A stretch of DNA of 64,000 bases from Cordylochernes scorpioides. Taxonomy: Eukaryota; Arthropoda; Arachnida; Pseudoscorpiones; Chernetidae. Both the position numbers and the translations under genes were made by a program. The DNA is taken from contig CP092884.1 in NCBI GenBank assembly GCA_030710605.1, positions 19,573,483 to 19,637,482 on the forward strand, read 5' to 3'. Numbering within the stretch: the first letter of the stretch is position 1; each line of letters begins with the position of its first letter. Of the stretch, positions 31,313 through 41,734 are shown piece by piece. The notes under the pieces were generated by a model. The model was not told the DNA's origin and searched no databases. It worked only from the letters and a program-made list of their open reading frames with translations.

Positions 31313-32048
31313 AGCGTCCCTACCATGGATCAAAAAGAATGGTGTAAAGCCAGTTGATTCATTGTTTTGCAGTATTACATGCGAAAGTTATGAAGAGCAA
31401 GATTTCATCCCAGTTCTTCTGTTCGAGGTCTATATACATCGACAACATATCTGATATGGTTCTGTTCAGTCTTCTCTGTTAGTCCATTGGTTTGGGGATG
31501 GTACGCAGTAGTGGTTCTCTTAATAATTCCGCAACAGCGGGTCAATTCCTGGATAAGTTTCGATTGGAAGTTGCGGCCCGGGTCCGTCACAATCTCTCTA
31601 GGTGCTCCGTGGACCAGAATCACTTTCTCAACTAGGAATTTCGCGACTTCCTGAGCTTCTTCAGATACCAATCTCTCTGTGATCGCATACTTGGACAAAT
31701 TTGTCGGTGCACACTATGATCCATCTCTTATTGTCACGTGATATTGGGAAGCGTCCAAGTAGATCTATACCTACCTTCTGGAATGGTCGATTTGGAGGTG
31801 GTATAGGCATCAGGTGTCCAGGCGGCAGTTGAAGCGTCTTCTTTCTCTGTTGACAGTGACTGACATATTTTCTAACACTCCGATAGAGCCCTGACCAAAA
31901 AATACCTCTTTCTGACTCTATCGTAAGTCTTAGCATAGCCCAGGTGACCTGCCAAGGGTGCGTCGTGCAGTTCGTTCAATATGTCAGCTCTCAGTTGTTT
32001 AGGAATGATCAGCAGTAGGGGAGGACCAAGTGGGTCAAAATTCTTTTT
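31313..32048 (-). pseudogene. outer Gypsy integrase
   Basis: After KKNFDPLGPPLLLIIPKQ at the right edge (a split linker) comes the zinc-binding region with LYRSVRKYVSHCQQRK near 31880. Then come PFQKVGIDLLGRFP and the catalytic aspartate region IIVCTDKF near 31715, VHGAPREIVTDPGRNFQSKL near 31600 (second aspartate), and AYHPQTNGLTEK near 31490 (glutamate). The last part reads STGFTPFFLIHGRDAE to the breakpoint near 31313. Several frameshifts and stops are present. Confidence 0.85.
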
Positions 32049-32059
32049 ATAAAGAATAC

Positions 32060-32385
32060 TTATTACTTAATACTTGAATGTAATTCTACTGTCCTATAAA
32101 CTTATGTCCATAGTTTCCTTGAAAACCATTTCTAAGATTCCATCCTTCAGTGTAGCATATAAAAGCAGAATGATCCAATACAGTATTAGAGCTCTGAGAA
32201 GCGGTCTGGTGGATTAAATTGGCGAAACCGCTGGGAGGGTTCACCACTGATGAGCCAAGCCCTCCCAATATATTTTTTCATCGCAGTAAGGACAGTAGAA
32301 GTTCGTTTTATGTATAAAAGAAACATTCGCGCTTTTAAATCCTTTTATTTTATGTGTATAGATGGCGCGTTATTGCTTTGTGTTA
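32060..32385 (+). mobile_element. retrozyme/SINE-like repeat with strand-permuted hammerhead
   Basis: 326 bp flanked by a perfect 11-bp duplication, ATAAAGAATAC (32049-32059 and 32386-32396). It shares TGTCCTATAAACTTATGTCC, the ribozyme-like core, CATCGCAGTAAGGACAGTAG and an AGATGGCGC block with the units at 61432-62575. It carries no reading frame. It inserted into the integrase linker of the outer Gypsy before the BEL element entered at its right edge. Confidence 0.85.
32199..32258 (+). ncRNA. strand-permuted hammerhead-like core, copy P1
   Basis: In order: AAGCGGU (helix III), C17 at 32206, UGGUG (helix I), linker GAUUAAA, UUGGC (helix II), GAA, ACCGCUG (helix III), linker GGAGGGUU, CACCA (helix I), CUGAUGA, GCCAA (helix II). 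Pairings: UGGUG with CACCA (5 bp), UUGGC with GCCAA (5 bp), AGCGGU with ACCGCU (6 bp). All invariant hammerhead bases (C3, U4, G5, A6, G8, A9, G12, A13, A14, the A15.1-U16.1 and G10.1-C11.1 pairs) are present. Cleavage activity is inference only. Confidence 0.6.
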
Positions 32386-32396
32386 ATAAAGAATAC

Positions 32397-32692
32397 TGTT
32401 TGAAGTTTATATGTTAATATTTTGTAATTATTCCTTTTTTTAATTCATAGAAACATTTTTCTGGCAGACATATTCAAATTTTTATCATAATGATTTTTGA
32501 TATTGTTTTTTTTCTTAATTAGTTATCATTTTGCAACTGTAGTTTCTTTTTTGTTTTGTTGTGTTCCTTTTTAAGTAATAAAATATATAGGAGTAAGGTG
32601 CAATATTCAATTCAAGCATATGGAACCAACATCGATTCATTTTTAAAACAAAGCAAAACCATAAGCTTATACAACTTTCACGTTTTCATACA
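32397..32692 (+). repeat. BEL 5' LTR
   Basis: TGTTTGAAGTTTATATG to CGTTTTCATACA. It contains AATAAAATATATAGG. TTGGTCCCTCAAGCCGG directly follows as the probable primer-binding site. Confidence 0.85.
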
Positions 32693-32737
32693 TTGGTCCC
32701 TCAAGCCGGATAGAAGCCTATAAAGTAATTAAACCTT

Positions 32738-33860
32738 ATGGATACAGAAACAGAAATAAGAAGAATCAAAAGACTAGGTCTTAATTTAGAAAAGTTGGAA
32801 AAGGAAATAGAAAACAACAAAGCCGATTGTTTTGAATTCGATGCAATATTAAAAAAAGGTCGAGAAGATTAAACAGCAGTTGGAACAAGCATATGAATAT
32901 TTTATTACAAAAGAGGAAGTAACCGATAAATATTGTACACTAGAGGTGAAAATTCTTCGGTTTACTCAACATTTTCACAATGATGCAAATTTTCCTCTAA
33001 GTTAATAAGAATTATGCTAATTTTTTGCCTAAAATAAAACTACCAATTTTTGATGGAAAAATAGAAAATTGGATTTCGTTTTCTAATATTTTTAAAACTA
33101 CTATTATTGATAACAGTCAATTAACAAATATAGTTAAATTACAGTATTTAAAGACTTGCCTGAAAAGAAAGGCTTTAGTACTTATTAATCACATACCAAT
33201 AACAAAAAATAATTTTGTTTTGGCTTGGGGTTTGTTGGAAAAAAGATATGACAATAAAAAAAAAAAAAGATATTTAACCTAAATACAAAGAATAATAGAT
33301 CTACCTAAGCTAACAAAGAATCATCTACACAACTTCTATTTTTGGTAGATAATTCATGTGAAATCATTAGATCTCTAGAAACACTTGGTTTTAAGCTAGA
33401 TTAACTTAGTGATATCATAATTGGGAAAATCCTGAGTGATAAACTAGACAAAACAACAAAGCGCAGCTGGAACATGACAATTGACAGTAATCACATACCC
33501 TCCTTTTCATAATTATTGAAATTTTAAGGAAACTATGCAAAGGCACTTAATACGAGTGAAACAGAAAAGGGATTGCCCCTAATTAAACGCTTCATGAAAT
33601 TACAAGTACACAATCTAACAAAGGCCAATTGTTTTCTATGTCAACAGAGGAGCATGGAATCTATCAATGCCCAGCTTTTTTAGGCATGGAGCCATTAGAG
33701 AGAAGGAGAAAAGTTGAACAACTCAAGTTATATTTCATCTGTTTAAGGAACAATCATTCGGTAAATCAATGTAAGTCAGAATTCAAGTGTAGAAAGTGTC
33801 AAGGAAAACATAACACATTGATGCCGCCATTCATCAGTTTAAAGAACATACAATAGAAAT
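32738..33860 (+). pseudogene. BEL Gag (broken)
   Basis: Starts at ATG 32738 with a coiled-coil-like head (RIKRLGLNLEKLEKEIENN). The signature BEL Gag block follows near 33025-33250: PKIKLPIFDGKIENWISFSN, KLQYLKTCLK and a WGLLEKRYDN end. A cysteine-rich knuckle region (CPAFLGM, YFICLRNNHSVNQC, FKCRKCQGKHN) is at 33655-33815. Frame breaks occur near 32865, 33005 and 33270. Confidence 0.82.
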
Positions 33861-33989
33861 TCCCTCAATTGAATAACCAGATAAAAATCAAGCTGAGTCA
33901 AGTGTAAAGGAAAACAATGATGCTTTGGGCGTGACCTCCATTCATAACACCACCTGTTTGATGTCTAACCAAGAGGACTCGTCTACCGC

Positions 33990-36900
33990 AACAATTATGG
34001 TGATGAATCATCAAAGAATATCAGCCTTGTAGAGCTTTAATAGATACAGCAAGTCAAGCCACACTAATAACTCGGGACTGTTTGAAGAAACTGAATTTGA
34101 AACCTTCTAGGAGAAGAGTAGAATTAGCCGGAATAGGAGGACAGATTTTGGAAAGACCCGATGGAGTAATAAATCTCAATTTCACATCCCATTTCAACCG
34201 ATCCAAAGTTTTTAAAACAAATGCTCTTGTTGTGGATAAGGTAAAAAGTTATATGCCATATTCAAAATTTAAAGAACATTAATTTCATCATTTACAAGGC
34301 CTGCAACTAGCCGATCCACAATATCAACATACCGCACTAATTGACATATTGCTAGGCGCAGATATTGCCTTTTCTCTATTCAAGGGAGCCATCAAATATG
34401 GACATGAAGGTCAACCAAAGGCAATCAAAACACTATTGAGATGGTGGCTCTTTAGAGAAATTAACATCTTTAAAAAGAAATCCAGAAACTATCAAAAACT
34501 GCACACATTCAATTTTGTACGCTCAATAAATGGGAATCAATATTTTCCTTATGGGAAGAAGAAATCGAAACCAAACCTGATCCGTTTGAAGATGATTTCA
34601 ATGAAATTCATTTTAATACAACTCATGAGAGAGAAACATCTGGTAGATACATTGTAAGATTGCCCTTTAAGGACCCCAGTTTGCTTGGAGAATAAATCTC
34701 AAGCCATTAACTGTTTTTTGAGAATGGAGCAAATCTTGAAACAACAGCCCCAGGTATATCAGACCTACAAGGATTTCATGCAAAAATACCTGGATTTAGA
34801 CCACATGAATGAGTTGAAGAAAACGGAAATAATCATAAATAATTCTACCTTCCTCATCATCCTATAATCAAAGAAAAAAGCTCTACCACAAAATTGCGAG
34901 TTTTATTCAACGCTTCTTCAAAAACAAAACAGGTTATTCTTTAAATGATGTTTTACATACAGGACCCAAGCTTCAAAAGGACATTTTCCCTTTGTTGTTA
35001 AGATTTCGATCTCACCCTATCGCTATATCTGCAGGCATCACCAAGATGTACAGGCAGATTTTAGTTCACCCAGAAGATACTCCGTATCAACGAATAATTT
35101 GGAGAGATGAATCAGGTAAAGGTTTAAAGGAGTATGAACTTAAAACTTTGACATACGGAACATCTTGTGCACCATTCTTGGCCATATCAGGGTATTGAAA
35201 CAACTGGCTCATGATGAGCAAATTAGGTTTCCAACGGCAGAAGCCATTCTTAAATCAGATTTTTATGTGGATGACTTGTTGACTGGTTGTGAAACTGTAG
35301 AAAATGGGCGCAAACTTATAGGAGAATTAGACCAATTGTTGCAAGCAGGCGGTTTTAAATTACGACAATGAACTTCCAATAAATCTACAGTATTGGACAC
35401 ACTTCAAGAAACAGACAAATCAACTTTCTATGCTAATGTTGACAGTTAGAAAACATTGGGAATGAATCTATTGGGCATTAATTGGACCCAGAAGAATGAT
35501 GAAATAGGACTGAGGAAATTTGAAATAATCAAGAATGCCCCAACTAAGCGAAATATCTTATCACAAATGGCAAAAATATATGACCCCCTTGGTTGGTTTG
35601 CGCCGGTGGTGCTTAAAATCAAGTTGATGATTCAGATATTATGAGCTGCAAAACTAACATGGGATAAGCCTATTCCAGTTGGATTACAAGAATCGTGGAA
35701 GGGATTACAAAGTGATCTAGCATCACTACACCAAGTACAGATACCTCGATGTATAAGACTTTATGAGCTTACAATTTATGAGATGCATGCATTTTCTGAT
35801 GCCTCACAAAGGGCATATGCTGCAATGGTTTATATCAAGATAATCCATAATTCCTCAATACATGATGTATATCTATTGGTAGCGAAAACCCGGTTAGCTA
35901 CTTTAAAAACCACTACGACTCCACGCATGGAATTGTGTGCATCGCTATTGCTAGTTCAGCCGACTAGACTCGTTTGTACGGCTATGTCGTTGAATATAAA
36001 CAAGGTTACATTGTGGTCAGATTCCACCATAGTGCTGAGTTGGTTGGCTTCAGAGCATAGCAGATGGAAACCCTATGTTTCTAATCGGGTAAAGGATATA
36101 CAAGAGCTATTACCATGTCGTGAGATGCACGTCAAAGGAGAGGACAATCCCGCTGATCTTGCATCCAGGGGAATATCATTGGATCAATTGCTCGATCTTG
36201 AGTTATGGTGGCACGGTCCACCATGGTTAAAAACAACATCACAACCCTATAACGACTCTATATAAGTGATAAATGAGCAATGCTTAAGTGAACGAAGAAT
36301 TAAGACTAACCTTTTTGTCAAAAGGAACATATTCATTCATAACAAGATATTCATCATTGAACAAATTAAAAAGGATAACAGGATGGATTTTTCGTTTCTT
36401 CTTTAATTGTCGAAAACCTCTCAAAAAAGAAAAATCCGGAGCATTATCACTTGAAGAAATTGAGACCTCTTTCAACAGAATTATTCGATGTGTGCTCAAC
36501 AAGAGGATTACTAAATAGATTTGAGACAATTAGGGGCCTTACAACCTTTAAGTGGGAGAAGTCCTTTAATAAAATTGAATTCTTTTCTTGATAAAGATGA
36601 ATTACTCAGAATGGGTGGACGATTAAATAATGCCTTTTTGAGTTTTGATCAAAAACATCCAATTATTTTACCTAAGGCACATTATATTACTCAATTAGTA
36701 ATAAGATATTACCATGATAGACTATTAGATGCAGGTGTACAATTAACTCTATCCGCCATCAGAGAAAAATATTGGATACCATCCGGACGATGTCTAGTAA
36801 AACAAATTCTGTTTAAATGCATTAAATATGCTAGATTTAGAACAAAGGCTGTACAACAACTGATGGGCAATTTGCCGACATCACGGATCAATTGAACAAG

Positions 36901-37790
36901 ACCATTCACTAAAACAGGATTTGTTTTGCTGGACCGGTGATTGTGAAAACATCGAATTTGAGAAATGCAAGATGTGATAAGGCTTATATTGCATTATTCA
37001 TCTGCATGTTCTCTAAAGCCATACACATAGAACTCGTTACCAACTTAACAACAGAAGCCTTCCTGACTGCTCTTCGGAGATTTATTGCCCGTAGAGATCA
37101 ACCGGCAGAAATAAACGCTTATATTGCAACTAATTTTTTTCCGGAGCTTACAAAGACTTAAGAAAGTTATTCAATTCAAACATTCATGACTTTGCTTCTT
37201 CAGAAGAAATCAAATGGGATTTTATAGCTCCATCCTCACCTCATTTCGGAGGACTATGGGAGGCAGGAATAAAATCTGTAAAATATCATCTACGTAGAAT
37301 CGTGAGGAAAAATAAATTAACATTTGAAGAATTACCAAATGTTCTAACCCAAATAGAGGCATGTCTAAATTCAAGACCATTGTGCCCTCTAACAGATGAC
37401 CCTGAAGACTTGATTGCGTTGACGGCAGGACATTTCCTCATTGGAATGTAACTGACTGCAGTCCCATCCCTAGTTAGAGATAGCGGTTCCAGTCTTAAAG
37501 GAAGATGGCAATTGGTTGAACAGATCAAGACAGATTTTTGGAAAAGATGGCCACGTGAGTATTTTTCCAGACTACAGAACAAACCAAAATGGTTGAAACC
37601 AGTGGACAACTTCAAGATTGGAACATTGGTTTTGTTAAAAGAGGACAACCTTCCTCCTTTAAATTGGAGAATGGGACGGATCTGTCAGGTGTATCCGGGG
37701 AGAAGATGGGTTGGTACGTGTGGTTTCAGTCAAAATGGCGGATGGAGACCTCAGAAGAGCTGTGGCCAAAGTTTGTCCTCTTCCACTTGA
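33990..37790 (+). pseudogene. BEL Pol (protease, RT, RNase H, integrase; broken)
   Basis: Protease signature ALIDTASQATLIT near 34030. The reverse transcriptase runs from about 34380 to 35370, with KMYRQILVHPEDTPYQRIIW and the catalytic FYVDDLLTGCE near 35265. RNase H begins AFSDASQRAYAAMVYIK at 35788 and continues with RMELCASLL and TLWSDSTIVLSWL. The integrase has its zinc region near 36690-36850 (HYHD-type, then CIKYARF), IALFICMFSKAIHIEL near 36990 (first aspartate) and DFIAPSSPHFGG-like residues near 37220 (glutamate region). Many frameshifts and stops are present. Confidence 0.85.
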
Positions 37791-37890
37791 CTGTCCTACT
37801 ACCTAGACTTGAATCTTTGTTTGCTGATTTTCTTTTCTTTCTACTCCTGTCATTATCAAATGTTGATATTGTAATATCAAGGGGGGAGGA

Positions 37891-38027
37891 TGTTTGAAGT
37901 TTATATGTTAATTTTGTAATTATTCTTTTTTTTCAATTCATAGAAGCAATTTTCTGGCAGACATATTCAATTTTTTATCATAATCATTTCTGATATTGTT
38001 TAGTTTTTTCTTAATTAGTTATCAAAT
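37891..38027 (+). repeat. BEL 3' LTR, left part
   Basis: Begins TGTTTGAAGTTTATATG after a purine tract (AAGGGGGGAGGA). It is cut at 38027 by the LINE, whose 16-bp duplication TAATTAGTTATCAAAT occupies 38012-38027. Confidence 0.85.
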
Positions 38028-38028
38028 C

Positions 38029-38322
38029 TGTCATCGCCTGGGCAGGGTACCAAAGGCGCCTATTCTGATTGAAGTTCCTGATCACGAGTCCAGAATAAGT
38101 CTCCTAAAGAACTCATCCAAACTTCGAATGCTCAATATTTTTATGAGCAGGGATTACAGCCTCCAGATTAGAGAGCAGAGAAAAAGTTTAATAGAAAAGA
38201 GAAAGGAACTTTACAAGAAAGGTATAAGATCTAAGTTGAGGGATAATAAACTTCTCCTAAACGGCATCAACTACATGGTAGTGGAGGGACAGGTGGTGAA
38301 TGCCAAAGGAGAACCAATATAG
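38029..38322 (+). pseudogene. LINE ORF1, C-terminal fragment
   Basis: A basic C-terminal segment reading HRLGRVPKAPILIEVPDHES, then KNSSKLRMLNIFMSRDYSLQ and a lysine/arginine-rich helix up to the TAG at 38320-38322. This resembles the nucleic-acid-binding end of LINE ORF1 proteins ('RLG........ILV......R..ILK....L......I..D...E.R..R'). Confidence 0.6.
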
Positions 38323-38533
38323 CTAGAGGCACACCCGCGGATCTCCGTAAATAGAGAGATGTAAATATTCAGGTAATAAAATACATACAAATGAAGATGC
38401 ACAATCTAGAAACAAAACTCAACTCACAGGAACTTCTCATATTTCACATAGCAAGACTCATACCATTAACGAAAGTCAACTTAAGGGCACAAATCTGAAA
38501 CATAATAAAATTAAGATCGAAAAAATAAAACCA

Positions 38534-39730
38534 ATGGTTGACATAGCTAAAAACGAACGATTCATGTATTGGAATATAAACGGCTTTTTTAGGATAAATT
38601 CTCTCTTCCCACTGTTTGAATATTTGAAACAATTTGAGATGTTCGCGCTTACAGAAACTTGGTGCCACTTCAATATCGACTTGAACCTGGCGAACTTCGG
38701 AATGTATCAATCACCTGCCGTAAAGTCAACAGATAAAGGGAGAAGCTCTGGAGGTATAATTCTTGGCATAAATAAAAAACTACAGCCCCAAATTGACAAT
38801 GTTGAAATTGAAACCTCTTGGATTGCAGTCACACTCAATCCAAATTCAGACAATGACTCACCAGCGATCTGTGTAATATTCGTATATCTACCCCCAAACG
38901 ATACACATGCTACAAACCTTGGACGACTATTTCATTTGATGGAAAATAAGATATATAACGGGCTTGAAATAATACTGGTCGGCGACCTGAATGTCCGTAT
39001 TGGCAATCTGGAGGGTTACCATAATTTGATAGATACTTCAAACCTTATTTCAACTACCCGAAATTCCTGTGATCTAACAAAATCTGCCAAAGCGGAAATA
39101 TTTATTGACTTTCTTGATAAAAATCACTTAACTATAATAAATGGTAGATCCATTAATGATAAAAGTGGTAAATTTACATTCATCTCCGGAAGAGGCTCTT
39201 CTGTGATAGATCTGGCGATTGTCTCACCTGCGGTGCTTGAACACATAGCAGATTTTGAAATTGGTTGTATGCCATATTCGGATCACTTACCAATAATATT
39301 AAAGTTTATCAGCCCAAATAATAAAACTGAAAATTGTTACATGGAGCCTAGTGCTAAGATTAAATTTTCCTGGTCAGTAGATAAAATCCCAACATATATA
39401 GAAACTTTAAAAGAATTAACTCCCGAACATCCAGCTGTGACTCCACAATTGATATCCAGGCTGATAATTTTACTAGTTTAATTCAAACAGCAATGTTACG
39501 CTCGGGGACGCGGATGGAAGCAAAAACAAAAAATATAAAATCTAAGCCATGGTTTGACAAAGACTGTTATTTGGCTAAAAAGGAAATGAAACAAAATCTT
39601 AAATTATACGTAAAACATAATATCTCGGCAGATAAAATTGCATACTTGTCGAGTAAGAAGAAATATTCAGCTATCCTAAATCTAAAAAAAGGGAATATAC
39701 TGACAAAATTCAAGTTATCCTCAGTAATGT
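38534..39730 (+). pseudogene. LINE ORF2, AP endonuclease part
   Basis: Starts at ATG 38534. The apurinic endonuclease motifs are in order: YWNINGF, ALTETWC near 38655, SSGGIILGI, IILVGDLNVRIG near 38965 (catalytic), FTFISGRGSSVIDLAIVS near 39180 and a SDHLPI end near 39280. It nicks target DNA for target-primed reverse transcription. A frame break near 39480 separates it from 39493-39730. Confidence 0.85.
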
Positions 39731-39732
39731 AA

Positions 39733-41530
39733 AAGATTCTTCCCAATTTTGGAAGGCTATTAATTCACTTAAATATAGGAATAACCTACAAGGTGAAATT
39801 TCTATTGCAGACTGGCAGGTCTTCTATCGGGAGTTACTTTGTTCAAATCCAACAAAAGTTGTACAGCTACCACTTGAGATATTGGACATTGACCCCGAAT
39901 TAGATTGTGAAATATCTCTAACTGAGGTCACCACGGAAATTTCCAAATTGGGTAAAAATAAGGCTACAGGACTTGATGAAATTCCCAACGAAGCGATTAA
40001 ATATTTATTAGAAGAACATACAATTTATCTCAGGAACTTATTTAATAAAATCTTAGGGACATCCCAAGTTCCTCAACAATGGACAAAAACGATAATTCAC
40101 CCAATATTTAAAAATGGAGATCCGGGTAACCCGTCAAATTACAGAGGAATATCCCTGATTTCTAACCTATCGAAATTATTTACATCTATCTTGAAGACAA
40201 GATTGAATGATTGGATGGAGAGAAAGTCAATTTTGGCAGAAAATCAGGCTGGTTTTAGAAAAGGCTACTCTTGTCAGGACCACATCTTCACGCTCGTATC
40301 ATTAATTCAAATGACCCTTAGCCGTAGAAGGGGAAAGTTATATGCCTTCTTCATTGACCTAAGGAAGGCCTTTGATACTGTGCCGCACCATCTACTTTGG
40401 AAAAAATTGGCATTAAATGGTCTGAGCTGTCGATTTATTAAACTAATTAAGAACTATTATACCCAAATGACGGCAACAGTCAGATGGCGGGGTTCCTTCA
40501 TGGAGGCTATCAAAATACAAGCGGGAGTATTGCAGGGGGAGCCGTTGTCACCCTATTTATTCATTCTCTTCCTAAACGATCTGGTACCCCTGTTCGATGA
40601 ATCAGAATTGCCAGGCATAAATCTTGAGAATTATGGAACTATACACCTTTTACTGTATGCAGACGACATAGTGATCCTAGGAGAATCGAAAATAAATTTG
40701 CAACTGAAGATTAACTTACTTAAAAAGTACTTAGAAGAGAACTGCCTAACGTTAAACCAAAATAAATCTAAAATAATGGTGTTTAGAAACGGTGGAAGGA
40801 CAGCTCGTTCCTAGACATGGTTTTGAGGTCAGCAACCCCTGACAATAGTAGCTAAATATACATATCTGGGTTACCCTCTGACTACAAAAATCTCGATCCA
40901 ATATGCTTCCTAATACTTTAGAAACAAAGCACTGAATGCAATTAATGCACTTTGGAGAATCCTTACAAAGGCGCGAATAAAGTCCTTTACCTCAGTGATG
41001 AAACTCCTTGACACTATTGTTCTTCCTACGTTACTATATGCGGCACCAATGTGGGCAATTAACCAGCTGAAGACAGTCAATAATACCCAAGATACATTTC
41101 TTCGTCGTCTCTTAGACTTACCAAACTTCACACCAGGATATATCCTCAGAAGAGAATGTGGAAGAATATCAACTGAACTTAATGCTGTAAAACTCACATT
41201 AAAGTTTTGGGCCAGGATCTTAAAAATGGAGACGAGCAGATTACCACATGCTTGCTTAAACTATCTCTGGAAAGTCACCGCGAAAAAGGATATAGAAAAC
41301 AGTTTTACTCAAAATTTAATAAAAATTTTAGACTCTAAGGGATATTCCTTTCTTAAGGGCTGCGAAGACTACTCAGCCATACAGAGAGAATTGCCAGGCA
41401 TAATTAGAACTACCACAGACCAACTAATTCAAAACGATCAGATGAAAATCATTGATTCAACTCACTTTGCTCACTACAAATTTTTGAGTGAATCATTCAT
41501 GACAGAGAAGTACCTACGATTAAATATCTC
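39733..41530 (+). pseudogene. LINE ORF2, reverse transcriptase part
   Basis: The reverse transcriptase frame 39882-40814 contains KNKATGLDEIPNEAIKY, WTKTIIHPIFKNGDPGNPSN, YRGISLIS, FIDLRKAFDTVPHH (catalytic aspartate), AGVLQGEPLSPYLF and LLLYADDIVIL (catalytic pair). After frame breaks near 40815-40990 the thumb region continues (LLDTIVLPTLLYAAPMWA) to the Gypsy insertion point at 41530. Reverse transcriptase motifs are intact but the whole ORF2 is frameshifted. Confidence 0.88.
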
Positions 41531-41652
41531 TGTGCTGAGAAGATGTAAGAAAACATCTACCTATGTTTCCCCACGTGACGCAGCGGAGCGTGACCTCGGC
41601 TGCACGGGTGAGTCAGTTGTTGTTTTGCTCTCTGTGGATGGACATTAAAACA
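41531..41652 (+). repeat. second Gypsy 5' LTR
   Basis: TGTGCTGAGAAGATG to GACATTAAAACA, 122 bp. By eye it is the same at every base as the 3' LTR. Confidence 0.92.
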
Positions 41653-41663
41653 TGGTGGCAGCG
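41653..41663 (+). promoter_or_regulatory. primer-binding site (tRNA-Leu)
   Basis: TGGTGGCAGCG follows the LTR directly. The same site is used by the RING-carrying element at 19144. Confidence 0.8.
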
Positions 41664-41734
41664 ATAACTGGATAAAATACGAACCCGTATATTGCAAAGT
41701 ATCGATTTTTGTGTACCTTGGAAGATAATTCAAC

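Noticed and set aside
31405..31454. C-terminal extension of the Gag frame that starts at 31074
   Set aside because: From 31313 on, the sequence is the complement of the outer Gypsy integrase (STGFTPFFLIHG and upstream), so the + strand continuation is fortuitous.
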